DNA of 64,000 nt from NCBI RefSeq assembly GCF_004341105.1, contig NZ_SLZK01000002.1, positions 676,310 to 740,309 of the forward strand, written 5' to 3'. Made by a program: the position numbers and the translations under genes. Numbering within the stretch: the stretch's first letter is position 1; each line of letters starts with the position of its first letter. Origin of the DNA: Rhizobium sp. BK418 (GTDB taxonomy: Bacteria; Pseudomonadota; Alphaproteobacteria; Rhizobiales; Rhizobiaceae). Of this stretch, positions 25,559 through 35,813 are shown piece by piece. Below the pieces are notes generated by a model. It ran no database searches. It was not told the DNA's origin and worked only from the letters and a program-made list of their open reading frames with translations.

Positions 25559-27112
25559 TCACTTTTCGGCGTGCGACCGGCTGCGGTAATCTTCCAGCGA
25601 AACCGGGCGATCCGGAATTTCGATGCGGAACTGCGTGCCGACCGACGGCTTTTCCACAAGGGCTATGGTCCCGCCATGCGCCAGCACCAGCTCCCGGGCG
25701 ATGGTGAGGCCGAGGCCCGTGCCGCCCGAGCGTGCCGAGCCACGGAAGGCGGCAAACAGGTTTTGCCGAGCCTTCAGCGGCATGCCGGGGCCTGTATCGT
25801 CCACGGTGATGCTGACGACGCTGCCGACGCGCTGAGCGGCGACGGTGATGCGTCTGACGCCCCCGGTTCGCTCTTCGCCCGGTGAAGTCAGCGCCTGCAG
25901 GGCGTTGCGGCAGAGATTGTGGATGATGCGGAACAGCTGCTCGCTATCGCCATCCACTTCCAGATCCGGCCCCATCTGCTCGACGAATTCGACGCCGCTC
26001 TGCGGGTCGATCGCGAGGATATCCTTCACCTCCTGCACAAGTTCGTAAAGGCGGACGCGGCGGCGGCGCGGCGCCGATTCGGTTGCCTTGCCATAGGAGA
26101 GGACCTCGGTCGTGTAACCGACGGCGCGATCAATGGTGCGCAAGAGTTTTGGTGCAAAGCTCTTCACCATGGGATCGTCGACATCGACGAGGCGGTCGGA
26201 CATCAGCTGGGCTGATGCCAGGATATTGCGCATGTCATGATTGATTTTAGAGACCGCCAGGCCGAGGGCGGCGAGGTTTTTCTGCTGCTTCAGCGTCTTC
26301 TGCAGTTCGAGCTGCATGGACGTCAAATTGCGGCCGGCAACGGCCAGTTCATCGCGCCCGCCATCGCCGACATAGACGTGCTGGGGATTTTCAGGATCGG
26401 AGGCGAACTGCTGCATGCTGCCCGTCAGCTTGCGGATCGGTCGGATGAGAATGCGGTTGATGGCGAAGAAGATCAGCGTCGCGGTGAAGAACGAGATCAG
26501 GATAGAGAGAAGCAGAACATTGCGGGCGTAGGCGAACATGGCCTTGCGCAGCGGCTTGTCCTTCATGACCACCTCTACGCCGGTATCGGTCTCGCCCACC
26601 GCACCGTAGACGCGGATCATGCGATTGCCGCCGAAGATCATCGTGTCCAACGCATCGCGCATCGCGGTCAATGGCGGAATGTCACTGAGGTCGTAGGATT
26701 CGTCGACCGAGGTCGGCATTTCGCTCATGGCAAGCAGGCGGGAGGTTCCTTCCTTGCGCAGCACGATCGCCTTGGTGCCTGTTGCTTCCAGCGTCTCCTT
26801 CTGCAGCGCGCGCGGCAGCTCTACCGGCTGCAGCCCGTCGATAACGATGGCAGCTGCTGCGGCCGTATTCAGCCGATCTTCGAGCCAGCGGACGCGCATG
26901 CTCGCAATCGAGGGGAAGAAGATCAGAATTTCCGCCAGCATGATGAAGACCACGGTAAGCCAGAGCAGCTTGCCCGAAAGGCCGCCGAATTTGCCGGCAC
27001 TCAGATACGGGCCTTTTACAGCCTCACCCGCAGCCGTGTTTTCCGTTGTGGAAATTTCGCCCTGGTCTTGAACCGGCATCTCGTCCTGTCCGTGCGGCGA
27101 ATGGCCGCTCAT
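25559..27112 (-). CDS. Membrane sensor histidine kinase (HAMP, HisKA, HATPase)
   Basis: 517 residues: cytoplasmic Pro/Glu-rich N-terminus, TM1 at about 47-68, a periplasmic sensor loop of about 125 residues, TM2 at about 199-219, HAMP (about 220-275), a dimerisation helix with phospho-acceptor His292 in the box NHDMRN, and a C-terminal ATPase with DDTGPGM and GGTGLGLTIAR. The H-box departs from the usual SHELRTP. No response regulator gene adjoins, so it is an orphan kinase. Signal unknown. Confidence 0.9.
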   Translation of the reverse strand: MSGHSPHGQDEMPVQDQGEISTTENTAAGEAVKGPYLSAGKFGGLSGKLLWLTVVFIMLAEILIFFPSIASMRVRWLEDRLNTAAAAAIVIDGLQPVELPRALQKETLEATGTKAIVLRKEGTSRLLAMSEMPTSVDESYDLSDIPPLTAMRDALDTMIFGGNRMIRVYGAVGETDTGVEVVMKDKPLRKAMFAYARNVLLLSILISFFTATLIFFAINRILIRPIRKLTGSMQQFASDPENPQHVYVGDGGRDELAVAGRNLTSMQLELQKTLKQQKNLAALGLAVSKINHDMRNILASAQLMSDRLVDVDDPMVKSFAPKLLRTIDRAVGYTTEVLSYGKATESAPRRRRVRLYELVQEVKDILAIDPQSGVEFVEQMGPDLEVDGDSEQLFRIIHNLCRNALQALTSPGEERTGGVRRITVAAQRVGSVVSITVDDTGPGMPLKARQNLFAAFRGSARSGGTGLGLTIARELVLAHGGTIALVEKPSVGTQFRIEIPDRPVSLEDYRSRSHAEK

Positions 27113-27190
27113 CAGAATGAGCTCTTATAATAGACGAGAATGCTCCGCTTTCAAATCTTTGCGAGGAGCGGCAATCATCACAAATGAAAA

Positions 27191-27208
27191 CGCCGCCCGC
27201 AGGCGGCG
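27191..27208 (-). terminator. Terminator of the chemoreceptor gene
   Basis: CGCCGCC-CGCA-GGCGGCG, a perfect 7-bp stem, followed on the minus strand by TTTTCATTTG. It lies 26 bases downstream of the chemoreceptor stop. Confidence 0.8.
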
Positions 27209-27233
27209 CTCCGAATCCTTTTCGGGACCGGGA

Positions 27234-29225
27234 TCAGAACTCTTCCCAGTTCTGCTCCGCAACAGCCGCATTGCCACTGAACGCACGCGTGACACGGCCA
27301 ATTGTGCGGCGGGCAGGAGAGGCGATCGGCTGATAATGGTCCTGACGGACAACCGCGACCGGTGCTTCGTTCGAAACCTTGAAGCGAGAGATGAGGCGCA
27401 CGAGGCCATCGGCTTCGGCCGACAACTTATGCGTCGCGGCCGAGGTCTCTTCCACCATCGCTGCATTCTGCTGCGTGACCTGGTCCATCTGGTTGACGGC
27501 TGTGTTGACTTCCTTGAGGCCGGTCGACTGTTCCTTCGCCGCAGTCGCGATCGAATGGATATGATCGTTGATGGCGATAACCCGGGTGCCGATTTCGGAC
27601 AATGCCTCACCCGTTGCCTGGACGAGCTTGACGCCAATCTGCACCTCATCGCCAGATTTGGTGATGAGCGCCTTGATATCCTTGGCTGCGGTGGCCGAGC
27701 GCTGGGCAAGCTCGCGCACTTCCTGCGCGACAACGGCAAAGCCCTTGCCGGCCTCACCCGCGCGGGCAGCCTCGACGCCGGCATTCAAGGCAAGCAGATT
27801 GGTCTGGAAGGCGATTTCATCGATGACGTTGATGATCTGGCTGATCTCACGGGATGCCTGCTCGATACGGCCCATGGCATCGACTGCGTTGCGCACGACG
27901 ACGCCGGAGCGCCCAGCGTTTTCCTTTGCCTCCGAAACCATGACGGTCGCTTCCTGGGCACGTTCGGTAGAGTTCTGCACGACGGCAGTGATCTCGTCGA
28001 GAGCGGCGGAAGTCTCCTCGAGTGCCGCAGCCTGCTGTTCCGTGCGCTTGGAGAGATCGTCGCTGGCATTCCTCAGCTCGTTGGTGTTGCCGTTGATCGC
28101 TTCCGTCGTCTCGCGCACTTCGCGCATGGTCGTCTGCAGCGTTGCCAGCGTGTTGTTGACGTTTTTCTGCAGTTCGGCGAAGGCGCCCTGGAACTGGCCA
28201 CGCATGGTCTGCGTAAGATCACCTTCGGCAAGGCTTGCGATAACACGGCGGGTTTCGTTGATACCGGAATCGACGCTCGACAGCAGCGTGTTGATGTTGC
28301 CGGCGAACTGATTGAGGCTCTCGTCCTCATAGTCCTTGTTGATACGATGGCTGAAATCACCGGCAGCAGCGGCGGCAACGACGACGGACATACTGGACTG
28401 CAAGTCGTCGCTCTTGGCGCGCATCGCCGCCTCCTGGGCGTTCATGCGCTTGATGACGAGACCGTTTTCCTTGAAGACGGCAACGGCAGCCGCCATTTCG
28501 CCAATCTCATCCTTGCGGCCGGCAAAAGGCACCTCGGCCTGGAAATTGCCGTTTGCGACTTCCTTGATCGCGTGTGTCACCTTCTTGATCGGCCGGCTCA
28601 GGTGGCTCGTGCCGATATAGAAGCCCATGCCGACGCCGGCTGCGATGCCGATACCGGTGATGCTGAGCACCAGCATCAGGATCCAGCTGCGGAAATCCTC
28701 GATCTCATCGTTGACCGCCGTCAACTCTGCCTTGTCGGTGTTGACGATGGCATCGATCTCGGCCTGGAAGGCCTTGCGGTTGGCGCGGTTGGCGTCGTTG
28801 TTGCCCTGCTCGTTAGCCGCCTGCGGGCCCACTTGCGTGCCGAGGCGAGCCGTCTCGGTGCGGAAGGTGCGGAATTCCCTGGCGCGGTCCACAAGCTTGG
28901 CGAAGGAAGCCTTCTGGCTGTCGGGCACCAGCGGCGCCCAGCCGGCGATGACCTTGTCGATCTCATCCAGATCGGCCATCAGGCCCTTGGCGAAGGCCGG
29001 CGTTTCCTGAAGGGTCTTTGCGGCGTAGATGCCGCGCGATTCCATGACGACAGCGGTGACGAATCGGTTGAGGCGCTCGCCAGCATAGGCGCGGGCCGCC
29101 GCATGTTCGTAAGCGGTCAGGTTTTCATTGTATTTGTGCATCGCAGAAAGGGCGGTAGCACCAATCAGAAGCGCAACGCCGCCCATGACGGAAACAAGAA
29201 GATTGATTTTGCCACGGATTTTCAA
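27234..29225 (-). CDS. Methyl-accepting chemotaxis protein
   Basis: An inner-membrane chemoreceptor of about 663 residues. TM1 is near the N-terminus ([20 protein letters not shown]), then a helical periplasmic domain and TM2 ([19 protein letters not shown], about 180-205), one or two HAMP units, and the signalling hairpin with the conserved tip [20 protein letters not shown]. The C-terminus NWEEF is a tether pentapeptide for CheR/CheB. I prefer TTG 29225 as start: GAGGGAG lies six bases upstream and the protein begins KIRGKIN as usual. An in-frame TTG 24 bases earlier gives the longer frame. Confidence 0.9.
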   Translation of the reverse strand: MKIRGKINLLVSVMGGVALLIGATALSAMHKYNENLTAYEHAAARAYAGERLNRFVTAVVMESRGIYAAKTLQETPAFAKGLMADLDEIDKVIAGWAPLVPDSQKASFAKLVDRAREFRTFRTETARLGTQVGPQAANEQGNNDANRANRKAFQAEIDAIVNTDKAELTAVNDEIEDFRSWILMLVLSITGIGIAAGVGMGFYIGTSHLSRPIKKVTHAIKEVANGNFQAEVPFAGRKDEIGEMAAAVAVFKENGLVIKRMNAQEAAMRAKSDDLQSSMSVVVAAAAAGDFSHRINKDYEDESLNQFAGNINTLLSSVDSGINETRRVIASLAEGDLTQTMRGQFQGAFAELQKNVNNTLATLQTTMREVRETTEAINGNTNELRNASDDLSKRTEQQAAALEETSAALDEITAVVQNSTERAQEATVMVSEAKENAGRSGVVVRNAVDAMGRIEQASREISQIINVIDEIAFQTNLLALNAGVEAARAGEAGKGFAVVAQEVRELAQRSATAAKDIKALITKSGDEVQIGVKLVQATGEALSEIGTRVIAINDHIHSIATAAKEQSTGLKEVNTAVNQMDQVTQQNAAMVEETSAATHKLSAEADGLVRLISRFKVSNEAPVAVVRQDHYQPIASPARRTIGRVTRAFSGNAAVAEQNWEEF

Positions 29226-29678
29226 CGAACGCTCCCTCGCTTTGCACAACGCCTGGAAAGAAAATTCCCAGCCGATAGGCAGAAGATCAGGTAAATTCGT
29301 TAATGTTGTATTTCGAATATTAATGATGACAGCTACAGAAAATTACCCCTATTTACTCTGATGAACGGTTTTGGCCCGTCCAAAATCGAGCACCTTCAAG
29401 GAATAAAAGCGACGGCTGGAAGCGTACGGACGGCTGGAGGCGAAATTCACAACCAGATCGTGAAACGCCACATTCGTTAATACCGCAGTGCGAAATCTTG
29501 CTTTCCGCCGCTGAGATCCAGTGAATCCGACAGCGTTAATTGACTTTGGAAAGCTTCATCCGTATAAGCCGCCGCACGTCCGGTCATTCAAGGTCTTTCG
29601 TGACCTCGCCCGTTCGAAAACCACGCTCCTTGCATTATGCAAATTCAAGAAGGGCCGCACTCCGCGGTGTTTAAATAA
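29226..29678. other. 453-base intergenic region before rpmH
   Basis: Divergent region between the chemoreceptor and the rpmH operon. It contains the rpmH promoter near 29540-29568 and a leader of about 100 bases. No open frame with a ribosome site and no hairpin of note was found in the rest. Confidence 0.6.
29540..29568 (+). promoter_or_regulatory. Sigma-70 type promoter of the rpmH-rnpA-yidC operon
   Basis: TTGACT (29540-29545), a 17-base spacer and TATAAG (29563-29568), a near-consensus match. Transcription would start near 29575, giving a leader of about 104 bases before rpmH. Confidence 0.65.
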
Positions 29679-29813
29679 ATGAAGCGTACCTATCAGCCCT
29701 CGAAGCTTGTTCGCAAGCGCCGCCACGGTTTCCGTGCGCGTATGGCCACTAAGGGCGGCCGCAAGGTCATCGTTGCTCGCCGCGCTCGCGGCCGCAAGCG
29801 TCTTTCGGCCTAA
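29679..29813 (+). CDS. rpmH: 50S ribosomal protein L34
   Basis: 44 residues, [18 protein letters not shown] and onward to GRKRLSA, the canonical very basic L34 sequence, which binds 23S rRNA in the large subunit. First gene of the conserved rpmH-rnpA-yidC-engB cluster, 18 bases before rnpA. Confidence 0.98.
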   Translation: MKRTYQPSKLVRKRRHGFRARMATKGGRKVIVARRARGRKRLSA

Positions 29814-29831
29814 GGCCGGAATTGCCCGATA

Positions 29832-30233
29832 ATGGCGGGCGACTTGAAGACCAAAGAAGACAAAAAGATTGTCGGGCGGCTGAAGAGCCGCCCGCAATTT
29901 CTTGCAGTCCGCGAAGGCGAAAAGCGCCGCGGCAGTCTCTTCCTTCTCGAGGTCTTGAACCGCAAGGAAGAAGACAGCGAAGCCCGTGTCGGCTTCACGG
30001 TTACCAAAAAACACGGCAATTCGGTCGAAAGAAACCGCATGCGACGGCGCCTGAAAGAGGCGGTGCGGCTTCATGCAGGGTTTGCAATGCAGCCCGGACA
30101 CGACTATGTGGTTGTCGCGCGCAGGGACGTTTTGACAGCGTCCTTCGACGAACTGGCCGCGGAATTGAAAAACCGCGTGAAAACCAGGCCTAAACATAGG
30201 CGCTCGAAAGACGAGCGCCCCAGGAACGTATGA
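29832..30233 (+). CDS. rnpA: Ribonuclease P protein component
   Basis: 133 residues. Protein subunit of RNase P, which trims 5' leaders of tRNA precursors together with the catalytic RNA. The family motif [20 protein letters not shown] then RLKEAVR is plain, and the C-terminus is extended and basic. The stop overlaps the yidC start (ATGA). A TTG a few codons into the frame is another possible start. Confidence 0.95.
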   Translation: MAGDLKTKEDKKIVGRLKSRPQFLAVREGEKRRGSLFLLEVLNRKEEDSEARVGFTVTKKHGNSVERNRMRRRLKEAVRLHAGFAMQPGHDYVVVARRDVLTASFDELAAELKNRVKTRPKHRRSKDERPRNV

Positions 30234-32023
30234 TGGAAAACAACCGCAATTACTTCATTGCGATCGCTCTCTCGGTGCTGATCGTCCTTGGCTGGCAGTT
30301 CCTCTATATGAACCCACGCATCGAGGCTCAGCGTAAGGCCCAGGAAGCCCAAAAGGCGCAGCAGCAGACCGAGCAGACGCAGCAGCCGGCAGCCCGCAGC
30401 CAGGGCACCCAGCCGAATGGCGCCGCCCCGACTGGCCAAGCCGCCGCGACCGCGACCCGTGAAGAAGCACTTGCAAAATCCCCGCGCGTTGCCATTGAAA
30501 CAGCCGCCCTTTCCGGTTCCGTCAACCTCGTCGGCGCTCGCCTCGACGACCTGAGGCTCAAGGGCTATCACGAGACCGTCGACGACTCGAGCCCGATCAT
30601 CACGCTCTTCTCGCCGGCTGATACCAAGGACGGCTACTTTACCGAACTCGGCTTTGTCGGCAGCGACGCGACAGGCACCGTTCCCGGCCCCTCCACACTG
30701 TGGGCCGCACCGGAGGGCGCAAAGCTCACGGAAAAGACACCGCTGACGCTGACTTATACCAATGACCGAGGCATTACCTTCGCTCGTACGATCTCCGTCG
30801 ACGAACGCTATATGTTTACGGTGACGGACAAGATTCAGAATACCGGCGAGACGCCGATTTCCCTCTCTTCTTATGGCCGCGTAACACGCTATAACAAGCC
30901 GACGACGCCATCGGTATACGTTCTTCATGAGGGCTTTATCGGCGTCATCGGCGATGACGGCCTGATCGAGAGCAAGTATACGGCCGTTGAGAAGGAAGCC
31001 GTCACGCCTGCAAAATCCACTGGCGGCTGGCTCGGGATCACCGACAAATACTGGGCGGCCACGATCATCCCGCCGCAGCAGACAGCCTATGACGCCCGCT
31101 TTTCGCATTTCACCGATGGTCAGCCACGCTATCAGGCAGATTACAAGGGTGATGCCTTCACGATTGCGCCCGGTCAGTCGATCGAACTCCGGAATATGGT
31201 ATTTGCCGGCGCAAAGGAAGTTCCCGTCATCGACGGCTACGAAGCGACCTACAACATCCCGCGCTTCGACCGCCTGATCGACTGGGGTTGGTTCTATTTC
31301 ATCACCAAGCCGATGTTCAAGCTGATGGACTTCTTCTTCCGCTACTTCGGCAATTTCGGCGTGGCGATCCTCTGCACGACCATCGTCGTCAAGGCGCTGT
31401 TTTTCCCGCTCGCCAGCAAGCAGTATGCTTCGATGGCGAACATGAAGCGCGTGCAGCCGAAGATGGAAGAACTGAAGGCCAAGTTCGGCGACGACCGTAT
31501 GGGCCTGCAGCAGGCGACGATGCAGCTTTACAAGGAGGAGAAGATCAACCCGATCGCCGGCTGCTGGCCGGTGGCGCTGCAGATCCCGATCTTCTTCTCA
31601 CTCTACAAGGTGATCTACATCACCATCGAAATGCGTCACGCGCCGTTCTTCGGCTGGATCAAGGACCTTTCGGCGCCCGATCCGACGTCGATCGTCAATC
31701 TCTTCGGCTTGCTGCCGTTCGAGGCTCCGACCCTCCTGCATCTCGGCGTCTGGCCGCTGATCATGGGTATCACCATGTTTTTCCAGATGCGCATGAACCC
31801 GACCCCGCCCGATCCGACGCAGGCGATGATCTTCAACTGGATGCCGCTGGTCTTCATGTTCATGCTGGCAAGCTTCCCGGCCGGCCTCGTCATCTACTGG
31901 GCCTGGAACAACACGCTCTCGGTGATCCAGCAGTCGGTCATCATGAAGCGCCACGGCGTGAAGATCGAACTCTTCGACAACTTGAAGGGCATGTTCAAAC
32001 GAAAACCGGCGCCATCGAAATAG
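30230..32023 (+). CDS. yidC: Membrane protein insertase YidC
   Basis: 597 residues, the long Gram-negative type: an N-terminal TM (about 8-25), a Gln/Ala-rich linker, a large periplasmic beta-sandwich P1 domain (about 80-350), and five C-terminal TM helices with the hydrophilic groove including [16 protein letters not shown]. It inserts inner-membrane proteins alone or with SecYEG. It overlaps rnpA by 4 bases (ATG 30230; ATG 30233 is equally possible) and ends in a strong terminator. Confidence 0.97.
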   Translation: MMENNRNYFIAIALSVLIVLGWQFLYMNPRIEAQRKAQEAQKAQQQTEQTQQPAARSQGTQPNGAAPTGQAAATATREEALAKSPRVAIETAALSGSVNLVGARLDDLRLKGYHETVDDSSPIITLFSPADTKDGYFTELGFVGSDATGTVPGPSTLWAAPEGAKLTEKTPLTLTYTNDRGITFARTISVDERYMFTVTDKIQNTGETPISLSSYGRVTRYNKPTTPSVYVLHEGFIGVIGDDGLIESKYTAVEKEAVTPAKSTGGWLGITDKYWAATIIPPQQTAYDARFSHFTDGQPRYQADYKGDAFTIAPGQSIELRNMVFAGAKEVPVIDGYEATYNIPRFDRLIDWGWFYFITKPMFKLMDFFFRYFGNFGVAILCTTIVVKALFFPLASKQYASMANMKRVQPKMEELKAKFGDDRMGLQQATMQLYKEEKINPIAGCWPVALQIPIFFSLYKVIYITIEMRHAPFFGWIKDLSAPDPTSIVNLFGLLPFEAPTLLHLGVWPLIMGITMFFQMRMNPTPPDPTQAMIFNWMPLVFMFMLASFPAGLVIYWAWNNTLSVIQQSVIMKRHGVKIELFDNLKGMFKRKPAPSK

Positions 32024-32028
32024 TCCGA

Positions 32029-32053
32029 AAGCCCCGCTCCGGCGGGGCTTTTT
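32029..32053 (+). terminator. Rho-independent terminator of yidC
   Basis: AAGCCCCGC-TCCG-GCGGGGCTT, a perfect 9-bp stem followed by TTT, six bases after the yidC stop codon. Confidence 0.9.
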
Positions 32054-32153
32054 GTTTCGGGCCTCATGATCGCCAGACCGCGCGAACCTTGACAATCCCC
32101 CTTAAAAACACGAAGCCGGTTTCCTTCCCGAACCCGGAGATTGCAGAATTCAT

Positions 32154-32807
32154 ATGACTGAAATCGCAAAGCCGCTCTTCGGCCACCCCTGGATCTTCAT
32201 CCGCGGCGTGCCCTCCATGCAGTTCCTGCCGCCGGAGGGACCGCTGGAAGTGGCTTTCGCCGGCCGCTCGAATGTCGGTAAATCCTCGCTGATCAACGCT
32301 CTCGTCGGTCAGAAGGGTCTGGCGCGGACCTCCAATACGCCCGGACGTACGCAGGAGCTCAACTATTTCGTCCCCGACGGCTATTCCGGCGAGGGCGGCG
32401 ATCTGCCGCCGATGGCGCTGGTCGATATGCCGGGCTACGGTTATGCGCAGGCACCGAAGGAGCAGGTGGATAGCTGGACGAAGCTCGTTTTCGACTATCT
32501 GCGCGGCCGCGCAACGCTGAAGCGTGTCTATGTACTGATCGACAGCCGCCACGGCATCAAGAAGAATGACGATGACGTCCTGACGCTGCTCGACAAAGCC
32601 GCCGTTTCCTACCAGATCGTGCTGACCAAGACGGACAAGATCAAGGCGCCTGCCGTGCCGAAACTGATTGCCGAAACGTCGGAAAAGATCCGCAAGCGGC
32701 CGGCCGCCTATCCCGCCGTGCTCTCTACCTCCTCGGAAAAGAATGAGGGGCTGGACGAGCTGCGACAGGCGATCGCCGAGACCGTCGGCATCAGCAACTG
32801 GAAATAA
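32154..32807 (+). CDS. engB: Ribosome biogenesis GTPase YihA/YsxC (EngB)
   Basis: 217 residues. A TRAFAC GTPase needed for late 50S assembly. G1 GRSNVGKSS at about 38-46, G2 region [10 protein letters not shown]3 DMPGYG, G4 TKTDK. Position after yidC is the normal rhizobial order. It normally precedes argB, from which it is separated here by a 2-kb module on the opposite strand. Confidence 0.96.
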   Translation: MTEIAKPLFGHPWIFIRGVPSMQFLPPEGPLEVAFAGRSNVGKSSLINALVGQKGLARTSNTPGRTQELNYFVPDGYSGEGGDLPPMALVDMPGYGYAQAPKEQVDSWTKLVFDYLRGRATLKRVYVLIDSRHGIKKNDDDVLTLLDKAAVSYQIVLTKTDKIKAPAVPKLIAETSEKIRKRPAAYPAVLSTSSEKNEGLDELRQAIAETVGISNWK

Positions 32808-32809
32808 AA

Positions 32810-32830
32810 GAGGCGCCAGAAAAGCGCCTC
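32810..32830 (-). terminator. Terminator of the fasciclin gene
   Basis: GAGGCGC-(7 bases)-GCGCCTC with TTTTATTT following on the minus strand. It lies 23 bases after the fasciclin gene stop and directly behind the engB stop, so it may serve both convergent genes. Confidence 0.75.
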
Positions 32831-32852
32831 CAGTCGCGGCTGGTACCAGGCT

Positions 32853-33410
32853 TTACATCTTAGGCAGCAGCACCTTGTCTATGACGTGGATCACGCCGTT
32901 CGACTGTTTGACGTCGGCAATGGTGACGTGGGCGACACTGCCATTTTCATCCGTCAGCGTAATCTTGCCCATGCTTTCCTTTGCCTTGAGCACGCAGCCG
33001 CCGACCGTCTTGATGTCGTGCTCGCCGCCGTCATCCTTGATCATCTTGGCGACGGTCGTAGACATCGCATCGGCAGCAACGACATGGCAGGTCAGGATTT
33101 TGACGAGCTTATCCTTGTTTTCCGGCTTCAGCAGCGTGTCGACGGTGCCTTTCGGCAGGGCAGCGAAGGCTTCATTGGTCGGAGCGAAGACGGTAAAAGG
33201 GCCTTTACCTTCCAGCGTGCCGACAAGGCCGGCGGCCTTCACGGCAGCAACCAGCGTGGTGTGATCCTTGGATTTGACTGCGTTATCGACGATATTCTTG
33301 TTCGCATACATCGCAGCACCGCCGACCATCGGGTTCTTGGCTTCAACGGCGAAAGCGACTGCGGAAAAGGCGGCCGCGAGTGCTATGGCACGCAATAAGG
33401 ACTTGATCAT
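32853..33410 (-). CDS. Secreted fasciclin-domain protein
   Basis: 185 residues: signal peptide about 1-24, then one FAS1 domain with the H1 motif FTVFAPTNEAFAALP and the H2-like VIHVIDKVLLPKM at the end. Two cysteines (in LTCHVV and GGCVLK) could form a disulphide. FAS1 proteins such as rhizobial Nex18 are exported adhesion or stress proteins. It lies downstream of an ECF sigma/anti-sigma pair on the same strand, a frequent arrangement in which the sigma factor drives the fasciclin gene. Its promoter region has TGAAAC with CGTA 17 bases further. Confidence 0.88.
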   Translation of the reverse strand: MIKSLLRAIALAAAFSAVAFAVEAKNPMVGGAAMYANKNIVDNAVKSKDHTTLVAAVKAAGLVGTLEGKGPFTVFAPTNEAFAALPKGTVDTLLKPENKDKLVKILTCHVVAADAMSTTVAKMIKDDGGEHDIKTVGGCVLKAKESMGKITLTDENGSVAHVTIADVKQSNGVIHVIDKVLLPKM

Positions 33411-33476
33411 GATTTTCTCCTCTGCACCCGGCGCAGTCGCCGGCCCAATGCCCTGCGCCGCCCGGATATCAGCAAC

Positions 33477-33503
33477 TACGGAAGACGCTGCAGAAGAGTT
33501 TCA
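33477..33503 (-). promoter_or_regulatory. Candidate ECF-type promoter of the fasciclin gene
   Basis: On the minus strand: TGAAAC (33498-33503), 17 bases, CGTA (33477-33480). A similar TGAAAC with CGTT lies upstream of the sigma gene, but with 15-base spacing. Shape fits an ECF promoter with an AAC -35 and CGT -10; weak evidence. Confidence 0.35.
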
Positions 33504-33518
33504 GGAAAAGATCTTTAT

Positions 33519-34238
33519 CTACGGCCGATGGAGCGCACCGCTGGCAAGAACAGGACCGGTCGGCTGATGAGTGGGGGAGCCGCCGAATGGCTCCAGGCTG
33601 ACGGCAAGTGTCGCGCCATCGGAAATCTGGCCGCGCAAATCCGTCGGGATCACTAGTTCACCATCCATTCCCGGCTGGAAAACGCCAAGGGAACGAGGCG
33701 TGCCGCTGCCAGGTACCAGCCAAAGCTCAAGAGATTTCTCCTCGGGCTTGCCGGCCGCAACCGGGACGATCTTCAGCCGGCCGCTCTGGATTTGATAAGA
33801 TGCTGCCAAATTGACCTGATTGTTCTGCCCTGAAAGTTCCGCGATCAGCGGCCGCGCTGCCGGAGGCTGCGGCACAAGGCCCGAGGCAAAGGCGATCACG
33901 CCGAGCGTGACGGCAAGCGAGGCAAATGCCAGCGATCGCCAGAAAACGGCGGAATTCCAGAGGCCATGCGAAAAGCGCGGCACACTTTCTGCGTCGGCGA
34001 AAAGGCGCGCTTCGATCTGCTTGAAGGTCTCACGGCCGGGTGCGGCCGTGCCGTATTCGTCATTGAAGCTGGAGAGATTGACCTCCCAGCGGCTGACGAT
34101 GGCGGCAAACTGTCGATCGCGGCGCATGCGCTCCTCGACGATCCTGCGATCTTGAAGAGAGAGGACGCCAAGCACATATTCGCCGGCGAGAACCTCATCC
34201 CGGGAGCGGTCTCCCTTGCTTCTGTCGGGCGATGTCAT
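33519..34238 (-). CDS. Membrane anti-sigma factor (RskA-like)
   Basis: 239 residues. An N-terminal cytoplasmic sigma-binding region (EVLAGEYVLGVLSLQDRRIVEERM), one TM at about 100-122, and a periplasmic RskA-like domain rich in beta strands (SLELWLVPGSGTPRSLGVF). There is no zinc HCC motif. ATG 34238 overlaps the sigma stop (ATGA), so it is coupled to the sigma gene; a longer frame starting inside the sigma gene is less likely. It should hold the sigma factor at the membrane until a signal triggers release. Confidence 0.88.
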   Translation of the reverse strand: MTSPDRSKGDRSRDEVLAGEYVLGVLSLQDRRIVEERMRRDRQFAAIVSRWEVNLSSFNDEYGTAAPGRETFKQIEARLFADAESVPRFSHGLWNSAVFWRSLAFASLAVTLGVIAFASGLVPQPPAARPLIAELSGQNNQVNLAASYQIQSGRLKIVPVAAGKPEEKSLELWLVPGSGTPRSLGVFQPGMDGELVIPTDLRGQISDGATLAVSLEPFGGSPTHQPTGPVLASGALHRP

Positions 34239-34771
34239 CGTTCCATGCACTCTCTCAGTTTCAGCAGGCTGCGTCTTAGCCATGTCCGCATCGTATTCAG
34301 CGGGATACCAAACTGATCGGCCAGTTCCCGATAGCTTAGTCCTTCGACATATGCTCGCTTCACCGCGACCGCACGATCAGCTTCCAACTCTTCCATGCAG
34401 GTGTCAATCCGCCTTCCTTCATCCCCTATCACGACTTGCGCTTCGGGATCGGGACCGGCATCGGCAAGATCAAGCATGCTGTCGACTTCGTCGGCAACTG
34501 GCTTGCGCGCCCTGATCGCATCGATCGACTGATTGCGGGCGATTGCCGCGAGCCAGGCGGCCGATGTCAAAGAGCCGGCCGTAAACGCACCTGCGCGCTG
34601 CCATATCTTGATATAGACTTCCTGCAGCACCTCCTCAGCCTCGTTCCTGTTTCCAAGAATACGAAGGCAGATTGCCAGAAGTTTCGGACTGGTCTGGTTA
34701 TAGAGAGCGGCGAAAGCCTTGCGGTCGCCGAGCGCTACGCGGCCAATCAAATCTGCAAAATCGCCAGTCAT
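34235..34771 (-). CDS. ECF sigma factor (SigK/RpoE-like)
   Basis: 178 residues with region 2 (ALYNQTSPKLLAICLRILGN, then AEEVLQEVYIKIWQRAGAF) and region 4 HTH (LSYRELADQFGIPLNTMRTWLRRSLLKLRE). It redirects RNA polymerase to stress promoters. Coupled to the anti-sigma gene and followed by the fasciclin gene. Start ATG 34771 has GAGGG upstream. Possible autoregulatory box TGAAAC at 34805-34810 on the minus strand. Confidence 0.92.
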   Translation of the reverse strand: MTGDFADLIGRVALGDRKAFAALYNQTSPKLLAICLRILGNRNEAEEVLQEVYIKIWQRAGAFTAGSLTSAAWLAAIARNQSIDAIRARKPVADEVDSMLDLADAGPDPEAQVVIGDEGRRIDTCMEELEADRAVAVKRAYVEGLSYRELADQFGIPLNTMRTWLRRSLLKLRECMER

Positions 34772-34925
34772 GTCGCCCTCGAATGAACGATTTCAGGTTC
34801 AATAGTTTCAATACGAGCTGGCAGGTTCCCAGGCCGGCCATAGATACAAAAAACTATTGCATGCCGGATTATTCCCTCTGTCAAAAACTTGAGATAAAAG
34901 GCCGCCATCAATCCGCGGGGTCCCC

Positions 34926-35813
34926 ATGAACGAGTCCGAAAGCGAAATCCAGGCACGTCTTCTCGCACAGGCGCTGCCCTTCATGCAACGTTACGAAAAC
35001 AAGACGATCGTCGTGAAGTACGGCGGCCATGCCATGGGCAATCCCGAACTCGGCAAGGCCTTTGCCAGCGATATCGCGCTTCTGAAGCAGTCCGGCGTCA
35101 ACCCGATCGTCGTGCATGGCGGCGGCCCGCAGATCGGCGCCATGCTGACGAAGATGGGCATCGAATCCAAATTCGAGGGCGGCCTGCGCGTTACCGACCA
35201 GAAGACGGTCGAGATCGTCGAAATGGTTCTCGCCGGCTCCATCAACAAGGAGATCGTCGCGCTCATCAACCAGACCGGCGAATGGGCGATCGGCCTCTGC
35301 GGCAAGGACGGCAACATGGTCTTTGCCGAAAAGGCGCGCAAAACCGTCAAGGACCCCGATTCCAACATCGAGCGTGTGCTCGATCTAGGCTTCGTCGGCG
35401 AAGTCGTGGAAGTGGACCGCACGCTGCTCGATCTTCTCGCCCGCTCCGAGATGATCCCGGTCATTGCGCCGGTTGCTCCGGGCCGCGACGGCGCGACCTA
35501 TAATATCAACGCCGACACGTTTGCCGGTGCGATTGCCGGCGCGCTGAACGCCACCCGACTGCTGTTCCTGACGGATGTGCCCGGCGTGCTCGACAAGCAG
35601 GGCAAGCTCATCAAGGAACTTTCCGTTGCAGAAGCACATGCGCTAATTGCCGACGGCACGATTTCTGGCGGCATGATCCCGAAGGTCGAAACCTGCATCG
35701 ACGCGATCAAGGCCGGCGTGCAGGGCGTCGTCATCCTGAATGGCAAGACCGCCCATTCCGTGCTGCTCGAAATCTTCACCGAACATGGCGTCGGTACGCT
35801 GATCGTTCCCTGA
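34926..35813 (+). CDS. argB: Acetylglutamate kinase
   Basis: 295 residues. Second step of arginine synthesis: phosphorylates N-acetylglutamate. [10 protein letters not shown] (Lys catalytic), VVHGGGPQI, and late [18 protein letters not shown] motifs of the amino-acid kinase family are intact. The start has GGGGTCC upstream at short distance. It shares a 154-base divergent region with the ECF sigma gene. Convergent with the PEP-mutase-like gene. Confidence 0.97.
   Translation: MNESESEIQARLLAQALPFMQRYENKTIVVKYGGHAMGNPELGKAFASDIALLKQSGVNPIVVHGGGPQIGAMLTKMGIESKFEGGLRVTDQKTVEIVEMVLAGSINKEIVALINQTGEWAIGLCGKDGNMVFAEKARKTVKDPDSNIERVLDLGFVGEVVEVDRTLLDLLARSEMIPVIAPVAPGRDGATYNINADTFAGAIAGALNATRLLFLTDVPGVLDKQGKLIKELSVAEAHALIADGTISGGMIPKVETCIDAIKAGVQGVVILNGKTAHSVLLEIFTEHGVGTLIVP

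Noticed and set aside
27117..29294. 725-codon open frame on the plus strand
   Set aside because: It is the antisense shadow of the chemoreceptor gene, which has all family domains; the plus-strand translation is Arg/Asp/Gly-rich without recognisable motifs.
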